Positions 51,894 to 62,410 of a DNA stretch of 64,000 bases are shown piece by piece; the first letter of the stretch is position 1, and each line of letters begins with the position of its first letter. The translations under genes and the position numbers were made by a program. The notes under the pieces were generated by a model, which had not been told where the DNA came from, ran no database searches, and was given only the letters and a program-made list of their open reading frames with translations. Source of the stretch: Arcobacter siniprincipis (GTDB lineage Bacteria > Campylobacterota > Campylobacteria > Campylobacterales > Arcobacteraceae); NCBI RefSeq assembly GCF_048571125.1, contig NZ_CP182343.1, positions 620,001 to 684,000 of the forward strand, in the 5' to 3' direction.

Positions 51894-53594
51894 CATATAT
51901 CTAGATTTTTGTTTATCTTTTACTTTATTAATTTCAACTACAATCAGACCATCTACGCAGTTTGAAAAATCAGGGTCTACATTAAAACCTTGAAAGTTTA
52001 CTCCCCCTTCTTCACAAAGTTCAGAATATTGTTTATATAGTGTTGGTACTGCAATTCCCATATTTGAAAGGGCTGTTTTTAATATTTTAAAATCATTTTT
52101 TTTATCATTTAATTCAAACATCATTTTTAGTGATTTTAAATCAATAGAGTATTGATATGGAATTTTTGATTCTAATAGAACTTTTTCACTTGAATAATAG
52201 TGTGAATAATAAAATACAAGCATATCTTTTGCAATCTTAGGTAATGAGGCTGAAATAGATACAGGGCCATACATGTATTTTATTTGCGGATAAGTTTTTA
52301 AATATGCACCAATCCCATACCAAAGATAATCTAAGGCACGACTACCCCAATATTTTGGTTGAACAAAACTTCTTCCTAGTTCAATTGAATCATCTAAATA
52401 AGTAAGAAATTCATCTTTATACTCAAATAAGGTACTTGAATAAAATCCAGAAACTCCTAAATTGCTATTTATAAATTTACCATTTCCAATTCTATAAGAA
52501 CCTACAATTTCTAAAGCTTCTCTATCCCATAAAATAATATGTTCATAATAAATATCATATTTATCAGTATCTCTTTTTTTATTTATTCCTTCACCCACAC
52601 TTCTAAAAGACAATTCTCTTAGTCTTCCAAGCTCTTTTAAGACAATTGAATCATCAGTATAGTTATATAAATATATAACCTTACCATCTGAAGTTTCCCC
52701 AATAATCTTTGAATTTTTTAATTCATTCATGATGTCTTGTCTACTCTCAGGGTGAGCAATTGCCTTTTGAGTTACAAAAAAAGATCTTTTACCTTTTCTT
52801 AGTGCATATAAGTGTTTTTTGTATAAAGTTAAAAGATATTTTTTATCTATTCCTTTTGGCATAATATTTTCTGTTGGAATAATCTCACCAATTTTTATAC
52901 TTATTCTTTTTGATTTTTTTTTAAACATTTCATGGGATAAAAGCAGAGTTGAAAATGTCTTATTCAAGATAGAAATTGTATAAAATATTTTAGAGTTTTT
53001 ACCATCAACTAATATTGGTAAAATCGGTGCATTACAATGTTGTGCAAAACTTAAAAAACCTTTACTCCATACTGGATCTTTTATTCCTTTTGGTGTTGCT
53101 CGGCTAACTTCACCTGCTGGAAAGATTATGATAGCTTCATCATTATTTAGTGCATCATAGATAGCTTTGATATCTTTTTTACTTTGTCTTCTTTTATAAT
53201 TATCAATTGGTACAAATAAAGAACTAAGTGCTTCAATTCCCGCTAAAAAATCATTTGCAACAATCTTTACATCTTTTCTAACTTTTCCTACAAGTTTCAA
53301 TAAACATAAAGCATCCAATCCCCCTAAAGGATGATTTGCTATGATTACCACTTTTCCAGAACTTGGTATATTTTGTATATCATTACTAGAAACAGTATAG
53401 TCAAAATCAAAATTATCTAAAACAGCATCTACAAATTCAAAACCTTTTTTATGTGCATTTGTTTGTAAAAACTCATTAATAGAGTCTTCATGTACTACTT
53501 TTTTTGCAAGTGTAATTAAAGATTTATTTATAAAAGATGATTCTAAATCAAGTTTTGGAAATTTTTTCTTTATCTCTTTTTCTACATTAACCAT
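51888..53594 (-). CDS. bifunctional acyltransferase, OlsF-like (PlsC plus GNAT-type)
   Basis: A 568-residue fusion. The N-terminal PlsC-like domain has IIANHPLGGLD (NHxxxxD at 87-94) and IIIFPAGEVSRATPKG (about 155-170). The C-terminal half (about 310-480) resembles the OlsB/hemolysin-type acyltransferase: EIVGSYRIGNG, SIELGRSFVQPKYWGSRALDYLWYGIGAYL, YMYGPVSIS. This order (OlsA-like then OlsB-like) is that of OlsF, which makes ornithine lipids; the substrate here is inferred. No membrane span is evident. Confidence 0.8.
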   Translation of the reverse strand: MVNVEKEIKKKFPKLDLESSFINKSLITLAKKVVHEDSINEFLQTNAHKKGFEFVDAVLDNFDFDYTVSSNDIQNIPSSGKVVIIANHPLGGLDALCLLKLVGKVRKDVKIVANDFLAGIEALSSLFVPIDNYKRRQSKKDIKAIYDALNNDEAIIIFPAGEVSRATPKGIKDPVWSKGFLSFAQHCNAPILPILVDGKNSKIFYTISILNKTFSTLLLSHEMFKKKSKRISIKIGEIIPTENIMPKGIDKKYLLTLYKKHLYALRKGKRSFFVTQKAIAHPESRQDIMNELKNSKIIGETSDGKVIYLYNYTDDSIVLKELGRLRELSFRSVGEGINKKRDTDKYDIYYEHIILWDREALEIVGSYRIGNGKFINSNLGVSGFYSSTLFEYKDEFLTYLDDSIELGRSFVQPKYWGSRALDYLWYGIGAYLKTYPQIKYMYGPVSISASLPKIAKDMLVFYYSHYYSSEKVLLESKIPYQYSIDLKSLKMMFELNDKKNDFKILKTALSNMGIAVPTLYKQYSELCEEGGVNFQGFNVDPDFSNCVDGLIVVEINKVKDKQKSRYMK

Positions 53595-53714
53595 TTGTGT
53601 CCTTTTGTTATTTGATATTTTATATTTAAATGATTACATGATGGTTACTCTTTTTTTTCTTTTTTCTTTTGTTTGTTTATGGTAAACTCCACAAAAAAGT
53701 TAAAGGAGAAGTTT

Positions 53715-54422
53715 TTGAACAAATCATTAGTTACAAATTTATTATCTTTATTGGTAGTTATTTTAGGTTTTGTTTTAAAACAAGATATGCTTTTTATGGT
53801 GGGACTTTTTGCTTTAAGTGGAGCTATAACAAATGCTCTAGCAATTCATATGCTTTTTGAAAAAGTTCCTTTTTTATATGGTTCTGGTGTCGTTGAAAAT
53901 AGATTTGAAGAGTTCAAAAAAGGAATTCATTCTTTAATAATGGAACAATTCTTTACAAAAGAAAATTTGCAAAAATTCTTTGAAGAAGAGCTTACTTCAA
54001 AAAAATCAAATTTTGACTTATCTCCAATATTAGAAAAAACAGATTTTACACCAGCTTTTGACTCACTAAAACAAGCAGTTTTAGAATCTCCATTTGGAAA
54101 TATGTTAGGAATGTTTGGAGGAGAGTCTGCTTTAGAGCCTTTAAAAGAGCCTTTTGTAGGGAAACTAAAAGGTGCCATTGTTACTATTTCAAAGAATGAA
54201 TCTTTTCAAAACTCTTTACATGAGAGCTTAGGTTCATCAAATATAAGTGATGATATTTATGAAAAGGTTAGTTTAATAGTAAATAGTAGACTTGAAGAAC
54301 TAACTCCTGTGATGGTTAAAGAGATTGTTCAAAAGATGATTAAAGAGCACCTTGGCTGGTTAGTTGTTTGGGGTGGAGTTTTTGGTGGACTTATTGGTTT
54401 CTTTTCAACTTTAGTAAGGTAG
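53715..54422 (+). CDS. DUF445 membrane protein
   Basis: About 235 residues. I choose a TTG start at 53715 (MNKSLVTNLLSLLVVILG) because AAAGGAG lies seven bases before it; an upstream ATG at 53679 lacks a ribosome-binding site. Two N-terminal spans with GAITNALAIHMLFEKVPFLYGSGVV (DUF445 signature), a helical middle region and one C-terminal span (LGWLVVWGGVFGGLIGFFSTL). Envelope-associated, function unknown. Confidence 0.8.
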   Translation: MNKSLVTNLLSLLVVILGFVLKQDMLFMVGLFALSGAITNALAIHMLFEKVPFLYGSGVVENRFEEFKKGIHSLIMEQFFTKENLQKFFEEELTSKKSNFDLSPILEKTDFTPAFDSLKQAVLESPFGNMLGMFGGESALEPLKEPFVGKLKGAIVTISKNESFQNSLHESLGSSNISDDIYEKVSLIVNSRLEELTPVMVKEIVQKMIKEHLGWLVVWGGVFGGLIGFFSTLVR

Positions 54423-54435
54423 TTTTTATATAAAT

Positions 54436-54467
54436 GTGAATAACACTTTTTTATAAGTGTTTTTCAC
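54436..54467 (+). terminator. terminator after the DUF445 gene
   Basis: GTGAATAACACTT (54436-54448) pairs with 54455-54467 with one T-T mismatch; the right arm merges into a run of five T. It sits between the convergent DUF445 and chemoreceptor genes. Confidence 0.6.
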
Positions 54468-54498
54468 ATAAGCTTACTGTAAAAATTTAGAATAAATA

Positions 54499-56766
54499 TT
54501 AACCTAAATCTTTACCATTAAAATTATTTTTATTTACTCCTATAACAACATTATCAGATATCTCTTTAGTTCTCTTTGCAATTTCATTTGTTTCTTCTGC
54601 AATAGCCGCATTTTCTTGAGTAACTTTATCAAGCATATTAACTGCATCTGCAATTTGTTGTATTCCTAAGTTTTGTTCATTTGCTGCTGTTGCAACATCA
54701 TTAATTAATTTACTAGTTTCTATAATTCTATTTTCTAAAGCAGTAAATCCTTCAATCATATTAGAACTAATATTTTTACCATTATTAGCTTTTTCTGTAG
54801 CAGTTTCAACTAAACTTTTTATATCTTTTGCAACTTCTGCACTTCTTGAGGCTAAGTTTCTCACTTCTTGTGCAACAACAGCAAACCCTTTTCCAGCTTC
54901 ACCAGCAGTTGCAGCTTCAACTGCTGCATTTAGAGATAAAATATTTGTTTGAAATGCTATTTGATCAATCATAGTTATAGCTTCACTTATATTTAACACT
55001 GTATTATTTATATCATCCATAGAAGTAGCTGTATCTGTTGCTAATTGTTTACCTGTAGTAGCTGAATCTTTTGTCTCATTTGATATTGAATGCATCTGTT
55101 GTGCTTTAATATTTGTTTGTTCAATATTACTTGTAATTTCTTCAATTGAAGCAGCTGTTTCTTCTAATGACGCAGCTTGTTTAGTTGCATTGCTACTAAT
55201 TGTTCTAACACTATTTGATAGATTATCAGCACTTTGTTTTAAAGAAACACCATCTTCTTGACTATCTTGTAACATTTTTGTAATCATTTCATTCATGTGA
55301 ATGATTTCTTTACCTATCTTACCAGAATCAGTTCCAAGTTTTATAGTAAAATCTCTATTTGAATAACTCTCTAAGGTATGAATAATTTTATTTATATCTT
55401 TACCAACTTGGTGTTCTAATTGTTCTAACATATGATTTAATATCTCTTTTAATTCATTTAATGAATCAGTAGAAGTTATTTTTGTTACTCTACTATCAAA
55501 TTTCCCTTCAGTAATGGTATTTGCAATACCTTTAACATCTTCAATTAGAGCCATATCTTGTTGTGTAGCTGTTTTTATATTTTCTACATTTTCGTTAATA
55601 GAATGAGCCATTCTTCCAAATTCACACGTCGTATTTATATCAATCTCTCTTGTTGCAGATTTCTTTGTATTTAAGAATTCAAAAAAACTTTCCAAGCCAG
55701 ATGATATTTTTTTAAGATAAATATTTAATTGTTTAACTGAAAGTAGAATAATTATTGCAATTACAATTAGACTTATTATCGAAGATATAATAGATACATT
55801 CCTGATAAAATTAGCATTTGCAAGGTACTCTGCTTTTGGTGCAGATATAATAAAAGTCCAATTTGTATCCGTATCTTTTAAACTAAATGGTTGAGAATAA
55901 TAAATTGATGATTGTCCAGTAATAAGTGAATCTTTAAAGAAAAAATAAGATTCTCCTTTTTTACTTTTCTCAAGTAACTCTACATAATCTTTATCATTTT
56001 TTATAATATCAAGCATTTTCTTATTTTGAAGTTCTTTTTTTGGATGGCCTATTATTATTCCATTATTGTCAATAATAAATCCATATCCATTTTCATATAG
56101 TTTGACACGAGAAGCTAAGTTAGATAAACCCTTTAAAAGAAAATCAATTCCAGCAGCACCAATAAATTCACCATCTTTATACATAGGAATAGAAACTGTT
56201 ACGACTAATTGGTCAACACCATCAATTTTCCAAAAGTATGGTTTTGTTAAGAAAGGCTTACCAACTATTTTAGCACCCTGAATCCAACCTATTTTTTCAT
56301 CATAAGGAGTACCTGGAGCAATAACTATTCCATGTTCAGATTTTGAAGTAAAGGGATGAAAAATTCCAAGTTTATTATAAAAACTTCCTTCTTGTGGATT
56401 TTCTACTTTTGCTGTTAATTTTTCACCATATTTAGGACTATACCAAATACTATTAATGGTATCATTTTGATTTAAAATAGATTTTTGCAAAGAAATCATT
56501 CCTTCTGGATCTATTTGTGCATTATTAACTGCTGCTGCTTGTATTCTTGCGGCAAATACTTGTGCAACAGAAATTGCTTTATCCATTTCTCCTTTAATTT
56601 CAATTGCATTTTTTGAAGCAAATGTTTCTCTAAATGTTTCTGCATCATTTTGTGCAGCTTTGTAAGAATAATTTACAATAACTAATGAAAAAAGAGTTAC
56701 AACAATAAAAACGGTTCCCAGTATTTTTAGTAGAAGTTTTTTCCCAAAACTAGATTTTTTTTCCAA
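54499..56766 (-). CDS. methyl-accepting chemotaxis protein with Cache sensor
   Basis: A 755-residue chemoreceptor. One N-terminal span (about 9-30), a periplasmic double-Cache domain (about 40-315: NSIWYSPKYGEKL, FYNKLGIFHPF, YDEKIGWIQG, GAAGIDFLLKGL, YGFIIDNNGIIIGHPKK), a second span (about 325-345), and a weak HAMP-like region. The signalling hairpin is the classic IDQIAFQTNILSLNAAVEAATAGEAGKGFAVVAQEVRNLA. The ligand is probably an amino acid or small organic acid, not decided. Confidence 0.94.
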   Translation of the reverse strand: MEKKSSFGKKLLLKILGTVFIVVTLFSLVIVNYSYKAAQNDAETFRETFASKNAIEIKGEMDKAISVAQVFAARIQAAAVNNAQIDPEGMISLQKSILNQNDTINSIWYSPKYGEKLTAKVENPQEGSFYNKLGIFHPFTSKSEHGIVIAPGTPYDEKIGWIQGAKIVGKPFLTKPYFWKIDGVDQLVVTVSIPMYKDGEFIGAAGIDFLLKGLSNLASRVKLYENGYGFIIDNNGIIIGHPKKELQNKKMLDIIKNDKDYVELLEKSKKGESYFFFKDSLITGQSSIYYSQPFSLKDTDTNWTFIISAPKAEYLANANFIRNVSIISSIISLIVIAIIILLSVKQLNIYLKKISSGLESFFEFLNTKKSATREIDINTTCEFGRMAHSINENVENIKTATQQDMALIEDVKGIANTITEGKFDSRVTKITSTDSLNELKEILNHMLEQLEHQVGKDINKIIHTLESYSNRDFTIKLGTDSGKIGKEIIHMNEMITKMLQDSQEDGVSLKQSADNLSNSVRTISSNATKQAASLEETAASIEEITSNIEQTNIKAQQMHSISNETKDSATTGKQLATDTATSMDDINNTVLNISEAITMIDQIAFQTNILSLNAAVEAATAGEAGKGFAVVAQEVRNLASRSAEVAKDIKSLVETATEKANNGKNISSNMIEGFTALENRIIETSKLINDVATAANEQNLGIQQIADAVNMLDKVTQENAAIAEETNEIAKRTKEISDNVVIGVNKNNFNGKDLG

Positions 56767-56921
56767 AGTAATTCCTTTTGATAAATAATATTATAATTTT
56801 ATCTAAAAAATTATTAATAGGTCTAGTAAATTATTAAAAAGAATTCGACACTTTTATATTTCCAACATTTAAACCTCAAATTAATGCTTATTTAAATACA
56901 ATACTTTTTAAAAAAAATAGT

Positions 56922-57254
56922 ATGAATTATTTTAAAGTAGTACCTTTAGGAGATAAATTGGAAAATATTGAGTTAGTAGTTATATTAGAAGTAGAAAATT
57001 TAAAAGATAAAGAGAAGTTTGAAAAGCACTTAAAAAAAGAGGGATTTAAAATAGTTCCAGAGGAAGAGTTTGTTTATACGGGGATTTCAAGTACAACAAC
57101 ATTTTCTACAAAAGCATATATTTTAGAAGTATTTAAAAAAGGTTTACAAAAAACCGAGTTTGACTCTTGTAATATGGTTTTTTTACTTAATGAAACACCA
57201 TACCCTCCATATACTTATGACAAAACTACAAATGATTTTGAAGAGGTTAAATAG
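56922..57254 (+). CDS. conserved hypothetical protein (110 aa) before mfd
   Basis: A small soluble acidic protein, MNYFKVVPLGDKLENIELVVILEVEN, with predicted ferredoxin-like alternation of strands and helices. No motif is recognised. It ends two bases before the mfd start, so they are cotranscribed. Confidence 0.6.
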   Translation: MNYFKVVPLGDKLENIELVVILEVENLKDKEKFEKHLKKEGFKIVPEEEFVYTGISSTTTFSTKAYILEVFKKGLQKTEFDSCNMVFLLNETPYPPYTYDKTTNDFEEVK

Positions 57255-57256
57255 TA

Positions 57257-60226
57257 TTGAACGGCTTATTTGAATTTTTTAAAGAGAAAAATGAATGTAA
57301 ACTTTTAATAGTAAGTGATGATAAAGAGGCACAAGAAGCCTCTGATGTATTATCTTATAATCAAAAAAAACCTTTTGTATTAGCTGATTTTAGAGCAAAT
57401 TTTGGAGATGACTTACTCTCTTTTTCAGAAGAATTACAAAATATCACAAAAACTTTAAATGAGTTTTATTCTTACAAAAAAGAGAATAAAGTCTTAGTTG
57501 TACCTTTACGAACAGCTTCATATAAAATGCCAGTTGAGAAGTGTTTTGACTCTTTTAAAATAGAGTTTGCTTCAACTATTGATTTGGATAAATTAAAAGA
57601 TAAACTTTACAATTGGGGATATTATTTTGTAGATATTGTTACAAGTGGGGGAGAAGTCTCTCTTCGAGGTGATATACTTGATATTTGTCCTTTAGGAGCA
57701 AATAAAGGTTTTAGAGTAAGTTTGTTTGATGATGAGGTTGAAAGTATCAGAGAGTTTGATATTGAAGATCAAAAATCATCAAAAGAAGAGATAGACTCTT
57801 TTAATATTACTCCTGCATTTTTAGCTTTAAATGAAGAAGAGATAAATAGGATAAATGAAGAGCTTGAAACTGTACAAAGTGATGCTTTTATAAAAGATAT
57901 TCACTCTTTAGGGTTTTGGTATTTGGATGATTTGGGAGAGTATTTGCCTTCTAAGTTTACTTCATATATTACTTATACTGCCCTTGATGAACTTGATGAA
58001 GCATATATCTTTGAAGCAAAAAGAATCGATAAAGAGAAGTTTTTAACTCTACCGAAAATACCAAAAGCTAAAAAATATCAAAAAATAGAACCTGCAAATA
58101 TAAAAGAGTTTTTGAGTTTTCATGAAGGTAAAAAACATATAATCATTTCAAGTACTGAAGCTAAGGTAAAAAGCTTTGATTTAGAACTAAGTGATAAAAA
58201 TATCAAGTATGTTTTTGAACCATATATTATAAATTTAGTAAGTGATGATGAGGTCATTATATCACTTAACAAAGAGATAAAGAAAAAAAGAAAAAAGAAA
58301 ATTAAGCTTGTACTTGATGAACTTCTTGTAAATGACTATGTAGTTCATGAACAACATGGTATTGGACAGTATAAAGGAATAGAACCTGTTGTTGTAATGG
58401 GTGCAAAAAGAGATTTTGTAATAGTTGCATATGCAAATGAAGATAAACTTTTAATACCAGTTGAAAATATAGATTTAATAGATAGGTATGTGGCAGATGG
58501 TAGTTCTTATGCTGTTGTTGATACACTTGGTAAGGGAAGTTTTGCAAAACTAAAAGATAAAGTAAAAGATAGACTTTTTGCAATTGCAAATGATATTATA
58601 AAATTAGCAGCTGCAAGAGAACTTGTAAATGGCATAAAAATAAATTGTGATAAAAAGATATTAAAAGATTTTAGCACTAGTGCCGGTTTTGATTATACTA
58701 AAGATCAAAAAAGAAGTATAAATGAGCTATTTGATGATTTAAGTAGTGGAAAAGTGATGGATAGATTGCTTTCTGGTGATGTTGGTTTTGGTAAAACAGA
58801 AGTTGCTATGAATGCACTTTTAGCAGTTATTTTAGATGGACATCAAGCTCTTTTTGTATGTCCTACTACTTTGTTGGCTTCTCAACATTTTCATAGTATG
58901 AAAAAAAGGTTTGATGAGTATGGCATAAAAATGGCTCAACTTGATGGAAAAACAACTGCAAAAGAAAAAACTTATGTTAAAAAAGCACTAGAAAGTGGAG
59001 ATATAGATTTAGTAGTAGGAACTCACTCTTTACTTGATATTAAAACAAAAGATTTAGCTTTGGTAGTTATTGATGAAGAGCATAAATTTGGAGTAAAACA
59101 AAAAGAGAAATTAAAAGAACTAAGAGAAGATGTTCATATTTTCTCAATGAGTGCAACTCCAATTCCAAGAACCCTAAATTTAGCCCTATCGAAACTAAAA
59201 GGTATGAGTTCTCTTTTGACTCCTCCAACTGAGAGATTAGGGGTAAGAACTTATGTTAAAGAGTTTGAAGAAAAACTAATCAAAGAGATAGTTTTAAGGG
59301 AAAAAAGAAGAGGTGGACAACTTTTTTATGTGCATAATAACATCGCTTCTATGGAAGCAAAAAAAGCAGATATAGAAGAGCTTATTCCAAATATAAAAAT
59401 TGAGATGATTCACTCAAAAATCACCCAAGTAAAAGCTGAGAAATTAATCGAAGATTTTAATGATGGTAAATTTGATATTTTACTTGCTACTTCAATAGTA
59501 GAATCAGGACTTCATCTACCAAATGCAAACTCAATGATAATTGATGGTGCAGATAGATTTGGAATAGCAGATTTACATCAACTTCGAGGAAGAGTAGGGC
59601 GAGGTCATAAAGAAGGTTTTTGTTATTTTATAGTTGAAGATAAGAAAAAAATTACAAGTGATGCCATAAAAAGATTATTGGCTTTAGAGTCGAATTCTTA
59701 CCTTGGAAGTGGAACAGCCTTAGCCCACCAAGACTTAGAAATAAGAGGTGGTGGAAATATTATAGGTGAAGCTCAAAGTGGACATATCAAACAAATAGGT
59801 TATGGGCTATATCTTAAGATGTTAGAAGATACCTTAGCAACACTTAGTGGAGAATCAAAAGAAGAGAGTCAAATAGTAGATATAAAACTTGCTATTTCTG
59901 CGTTTATTTCAAGTGATTACATAGTAGAAGATAGAGTAAGACTTGAACTTTATAGACGACTTGGAAAAGCAAAATCAAAAGAAGCTATTTATGAAATTGA
60001 AGAAGAGATGGAAGATAGATTTGGGAAACCAGATACTCCAACAAAACAGTTTTTAGAATTAATTATGATAAAAGTTTTAGCTTTACAAAAAGAGATAAAA
60101 ACGGTATCAAGTTACGAGATGAATGTAACTTTCACTAAAAATGATGATACAAAAGAGACAATCAAATCTCCAAGTAAAGATGATGATGATATTATTGCCA
60201 CGGCTTTAAAGTATTTAAGAAAATAA
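57257..60226 (+). CDS. mfd: transcription-repair coupling factor Mfd
   Basis: A 989-residue translocase that removes stalled RNA polymerase and recruits UvrA. The N-terminal UvrB-like region is shorter than in E. coli (1148 residues). The RNA-polymerase interaction domain is VNDYVVHEQHGIGQYKGIEPV (about 353-375). The RecG-like motor has GDVGFGKTEVAMNA (Walker A), VIDEEHKFGVKQ, SATPIPRTLNLAL and QLRGRVGRGHKEGFCY. The C-terminal TRCF domain is present. TTG start, two bases after the upstream gene. Confidence 0.96.
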   Translation: MNGLFEFFKEKNECKLLIVSDDKEAQEASDVLSYNQKKPFVLADFRANFGDDLLSFSEELQNITKTLNEFYSYKKENKVLVVPLRTASYKMPVEKCFDSFKIEFASTIDLDKLKDKLYNWGYYFVDIVTSGGEVSLRGDILDICPLGANKGFRVSLFDDEVESIREFDIEDQKSSKEEIDSFNITPAFLALNEEEINRINEELETVQSDAFIKDIHSLGFWYLDDLGEYLPSKFTSYITYTALDELDEAYIFEAKRIDKEKFLTLPKIPKAKKYQKIEPANIKEFLSFHEGKKHIIISSTEAKVKSFDLELSDKNIKYVFEPYIINLVSDDEVIISLNKEIKKKRKKKIKLVLDELLVNDYVVHEQHGIGQYKGIEPVVVMGAKRDFVIVAYANEDKLLIPVENIDLIDRYVADGSSYAVVDTLGKGSFAKLKDKVKDRLFAIANDIIKLAAARELVNGIKINCDKKILKDFSTSAGFDYTKDQKRSINELFDDLSSGKVMDRLLSGDVGFGKTEVAMNALLAVILDGHQALFVCPTTLLASQHFHSMKKRFDEYGIKMAQLDGKTTAKEKTYVKKALESGDIDLVVGTHSLLDIKTKDLALVVIDEEHKFGVKQKEKLKELREDVHIFSMSATPIPRTLNLALSKLKGMSSLLTPPTERLGVRTYVKEFEEKLIKEIVLREKRRGGQLFYVHNNIASMEAKKADIEELIPNIKIEMIHSKITQVKAEKLIEDFNDGKFDILLATSIVESGLHLPNANSMIIDGADRFGIADLHQLRGRVGRGHKEGFCYFIVEDKKKITSDAIKRLLALESNSYLGSGTALAHQDLEIRGGGNIIGEAQSGHIKQIGYGLYLKMLEDTLATLSGESKEESQIVDIKLAISAFISSDYIVEDRVRLELYRRLGKAKSKEAIYEIEEEMEDRFGKPDTPTKQFLELIMIKVLALQKEIKTVSSYEMNVTFTKNDDTKETIKSPSKDDDDIIATALKYLRK

Positions 60227-60239
60227 TTCTTAAATACTT
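60209..60239. terminator. bidirectional terminator spanning the mfd stop
   Basis: A 13-base perfect stem (60209-60221 with 60227-60239) has the mfd stop TAA in its loop, and the right arm holds the stop of the convergent cyclase gene. The two stop codons are only three bases apart. Confidence 0.65.
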
Positions 60240-62344
60240 ATACATACCTTATTTCTACCAGTTTCTTTTGCTTTATAAAGTGCTTCATCGACTAATTTAT
60301 AAACACTATCAGCACTTTGAAGTTTTTCTCCTTTTGTAACAACTAATCCAATTGAAATAGTTAAGTAAGGACTTATTTTATTCGCTTTATGTTCAATTCT
60401 TAAAGCTTCAATTTCATTTTTAATTGAATTTGCATATGCTAAGGATTCTTCTTCATTTTTATATGAGAAAAGAATCCCAAACTCTTCTCCTCCTAATCTA
60501 AATGCAAAATCACTTGCTCTTGCAGTATTTTTAATTAATATTTCAGAAACTTTTACAAGCGCTTCATCTCCTTTTTGATGTCCATACGTGTCATTATAAA
60601 GTTTAAAGTAATCAATATCTAACATAATAAAAGCAAGAAAATAGTTATTTCTTTTTGCTCTGTTTATTTCTTCTTCAATTTTTGTATTAAAGTATCTTCT
60701 GTTGTATGTTTGTGTTAGCTCATCTGTTATTGATAGATATTCAACTCTCTTTTTATCTGTTATATTTTGTTTTATTCCTGTATAACCTTTTATTTTACCT
60801 TTATGATAAGTTGGATAAATAGTTATTTTTACCCAATATATTCCACCATTTTTATTTTTATTTTTTAATTCACCTTCCCAAATATTACCATTTAATAAAG
60901 CTTTCCACATCTGTTTATAAGTCTCTTTTGGAATATCAGGGTGACGAACTATATTATGTGATTTACCTATTAACTCTTCTTCTTCATACCCAGATATTTT
61001 ACAAAATGAATCATTAGCACTTGTTATTTTACCTTTAGCATCTGTAGTTGATATGATTACATTTTTATTAACAATTTCTAAAAGGTCTCGAACTCTTTTT
61101 TCTGCTTTATTTCTAAGTTTCAATGTTTTGTTTAGTTTTTTTGCAATAGTTCTAAACTCTGTAAAAGAAAATTTATCTAAATTTATTTTTTTCAGATTTG
61201 AAGAAGCTGAATTAAAAAGCGAAATTAAATTTATTATATTTGATTCAATAAAAGAGGTTATTCTTTTAGATACAAAGTAAATAAGAATAAATAAAAAAAC
61301 AAATATTAAAAGAATAATACTCGATTTTGTAAAAATTGCATTTTTCAATTGATTTTGTTTTTTTAATAATTCATTATCAAGTTCATCCATATATGAACCT
61401 GTACCAATAATCCATCTCCATTTTGCATACTCTTTTACAAATGCTAGTTTTTCATACTTTTCATCATCAGAGTTTAATTTTTTAAATTTATAAAAGAAAA
61501 ATCCACCATCAGGATTCTTTAATGCCTCTAGTTGTTTTTTAAACAGGGATTCATTTGGATATTCTATAGGTGGAATGGCTTCTTTTCCATCGTGAATTAG
61601 TGCTTTTTTATCTAAAGTGTTAATGAAAAAATATCCATCTTTACCATATCTAATTGAAGCAATATATTTTAATACTTCATTTTTACTCTCCCTAGTAAGG
61701 TCATCGATATAAAACCCCATTCCTATATGCCAATTATATGGTTCAAATAGTTTAATAAAGGACAATTTATCATATGATTTATTATCATCAGTATTGGGTT
61801 TGATAAAATAGTTATCAACAAAACCCTCTTTTTTATTTAAAGCGATATTACTTTGTTTTTGGATAAAATAATTTCCTTTTTCATCTTTTAAATTCCAAAT
61901 ATCTTTATTATCTTCTAAATAAGATTTTTTATTAAAAAGTATTGCTCGGCCTTGATTTGAATTAATAAAAAAGTATGTATCTGATTCATAAGTAATATTC
62001 TCAAGTGAAGTTATTATAAGATATTGAATCTCTTTTTCATTTTTTGTATTTTTGTATTTATTATATATCTTGTAAGCAATTAAATAAGCATCATTAACTC
62101 TATTTCTTAATTTCTCTTTTGTTTTTATTTTAATATTTTTTTCATTATATGATATATAGTCATACATCTTATTTACTTCACGCTTTATTTCATTTTTCTT
62201 TTGATTAATAAAATCACTTCTAATTTGTTCACTTTCTTTTAAGAAATTTTTGTATTCAAAAAATGTACTAATTGAAAATGCAAGAAATGTAGATATTATA
62301 GCTGTGTAAAAAATGGCTTTTAAGATTAAGTTAGATAATTTCAT
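60230..62344 (-). CDS. diguanylate cyclase with Cache and PAS domains
   Basis: A 704-residue membrane protein. Span one (about 11-27); a periplasmic region with two Cache units (YFFINSNQGRAILFNKKSY, YFFINTLDKKALIHDGKEAIPP); span two (about 345-362); a PAS domain (ITSANDSFCKISGYEEEELIG to WVKITIYP, about 430-540); GGDEF with RLGGEEFGILF. The inhibitory I-site RxxD (RASD) lies five residues before GGEEF, so product inhibition is expected. It is a complete, active-looking cyclase. Confidence 0.94.
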   Translation of the reverse strand: MKLSNLILKAIFYTAIISTFLAFSISTFFEYKNFLKESEQIRSDFINQKKNEIKREVNKMYDYISYNEKNIKIKTKEKLRNRVNDAYLIAYKIYNKYKNTKNEKEIQYLIITSLENITYESDTYFFINSNQGRAILFNKKSYLEDNKDIWNLKDEKGNYFIQKQSNIALNKKEGFVDNYFIKPNTDDNKSYDKLSFIKLFEPYNWHIGMGFYIDDLTRESKNEVLKYIASIRYGKDGYFFINTLDKKALIHDGKEAIPPIEYPNESLFKKQLEALKNPDGGFFFYKFKKLNSDDEKYEKLAFVKEYAKWRWIIGTGSYMDELDNELLKKQNQLKNAIFTKSSIILLIFVFLFILIYFVSKRITSFIESNIINLISLFNSASSNLKKINLDKFSFTEFRTIAKKLNKTLKLRNKAEKRVRDLLEIVNKNVIISTTDAKGKITSANDSFCKISGYEEEELIGKSHNIVRHPDIPKETYKQMWKALLNGNIWEGELKNKNKNGGIYWVKITIYPTYHKGKIKGYTGIKQNITDKKRVEYLSITDELTQTYNRRYFNTKIEEEINRAKRNNYFLAFIMLDIDYFKLYNDTYGHQKGDEALVKVSEILIKNTARASDFAFRLGGEEFGILFSYKNEEESLAYANSIKNEIEALRIEHKANKISPYLTISIGLVVTKGEKLQSADSVYKLVDEALYKAKETGRNKVCISI

Positions 62345-62410
62345 TTCAAGACTTTTATAATTTTATATATTATATTATAAAATAGGTATTAAAGGTATAA
62401 AAATAGTAAT

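Noticed and set aside
57257..60226. Truncated or broken mfd
   Set aside because: The gene is shorter than in E. coli (989 against 1148 residues) but all domains needed are present in order; shortness appears to be the normal state in this lineage.
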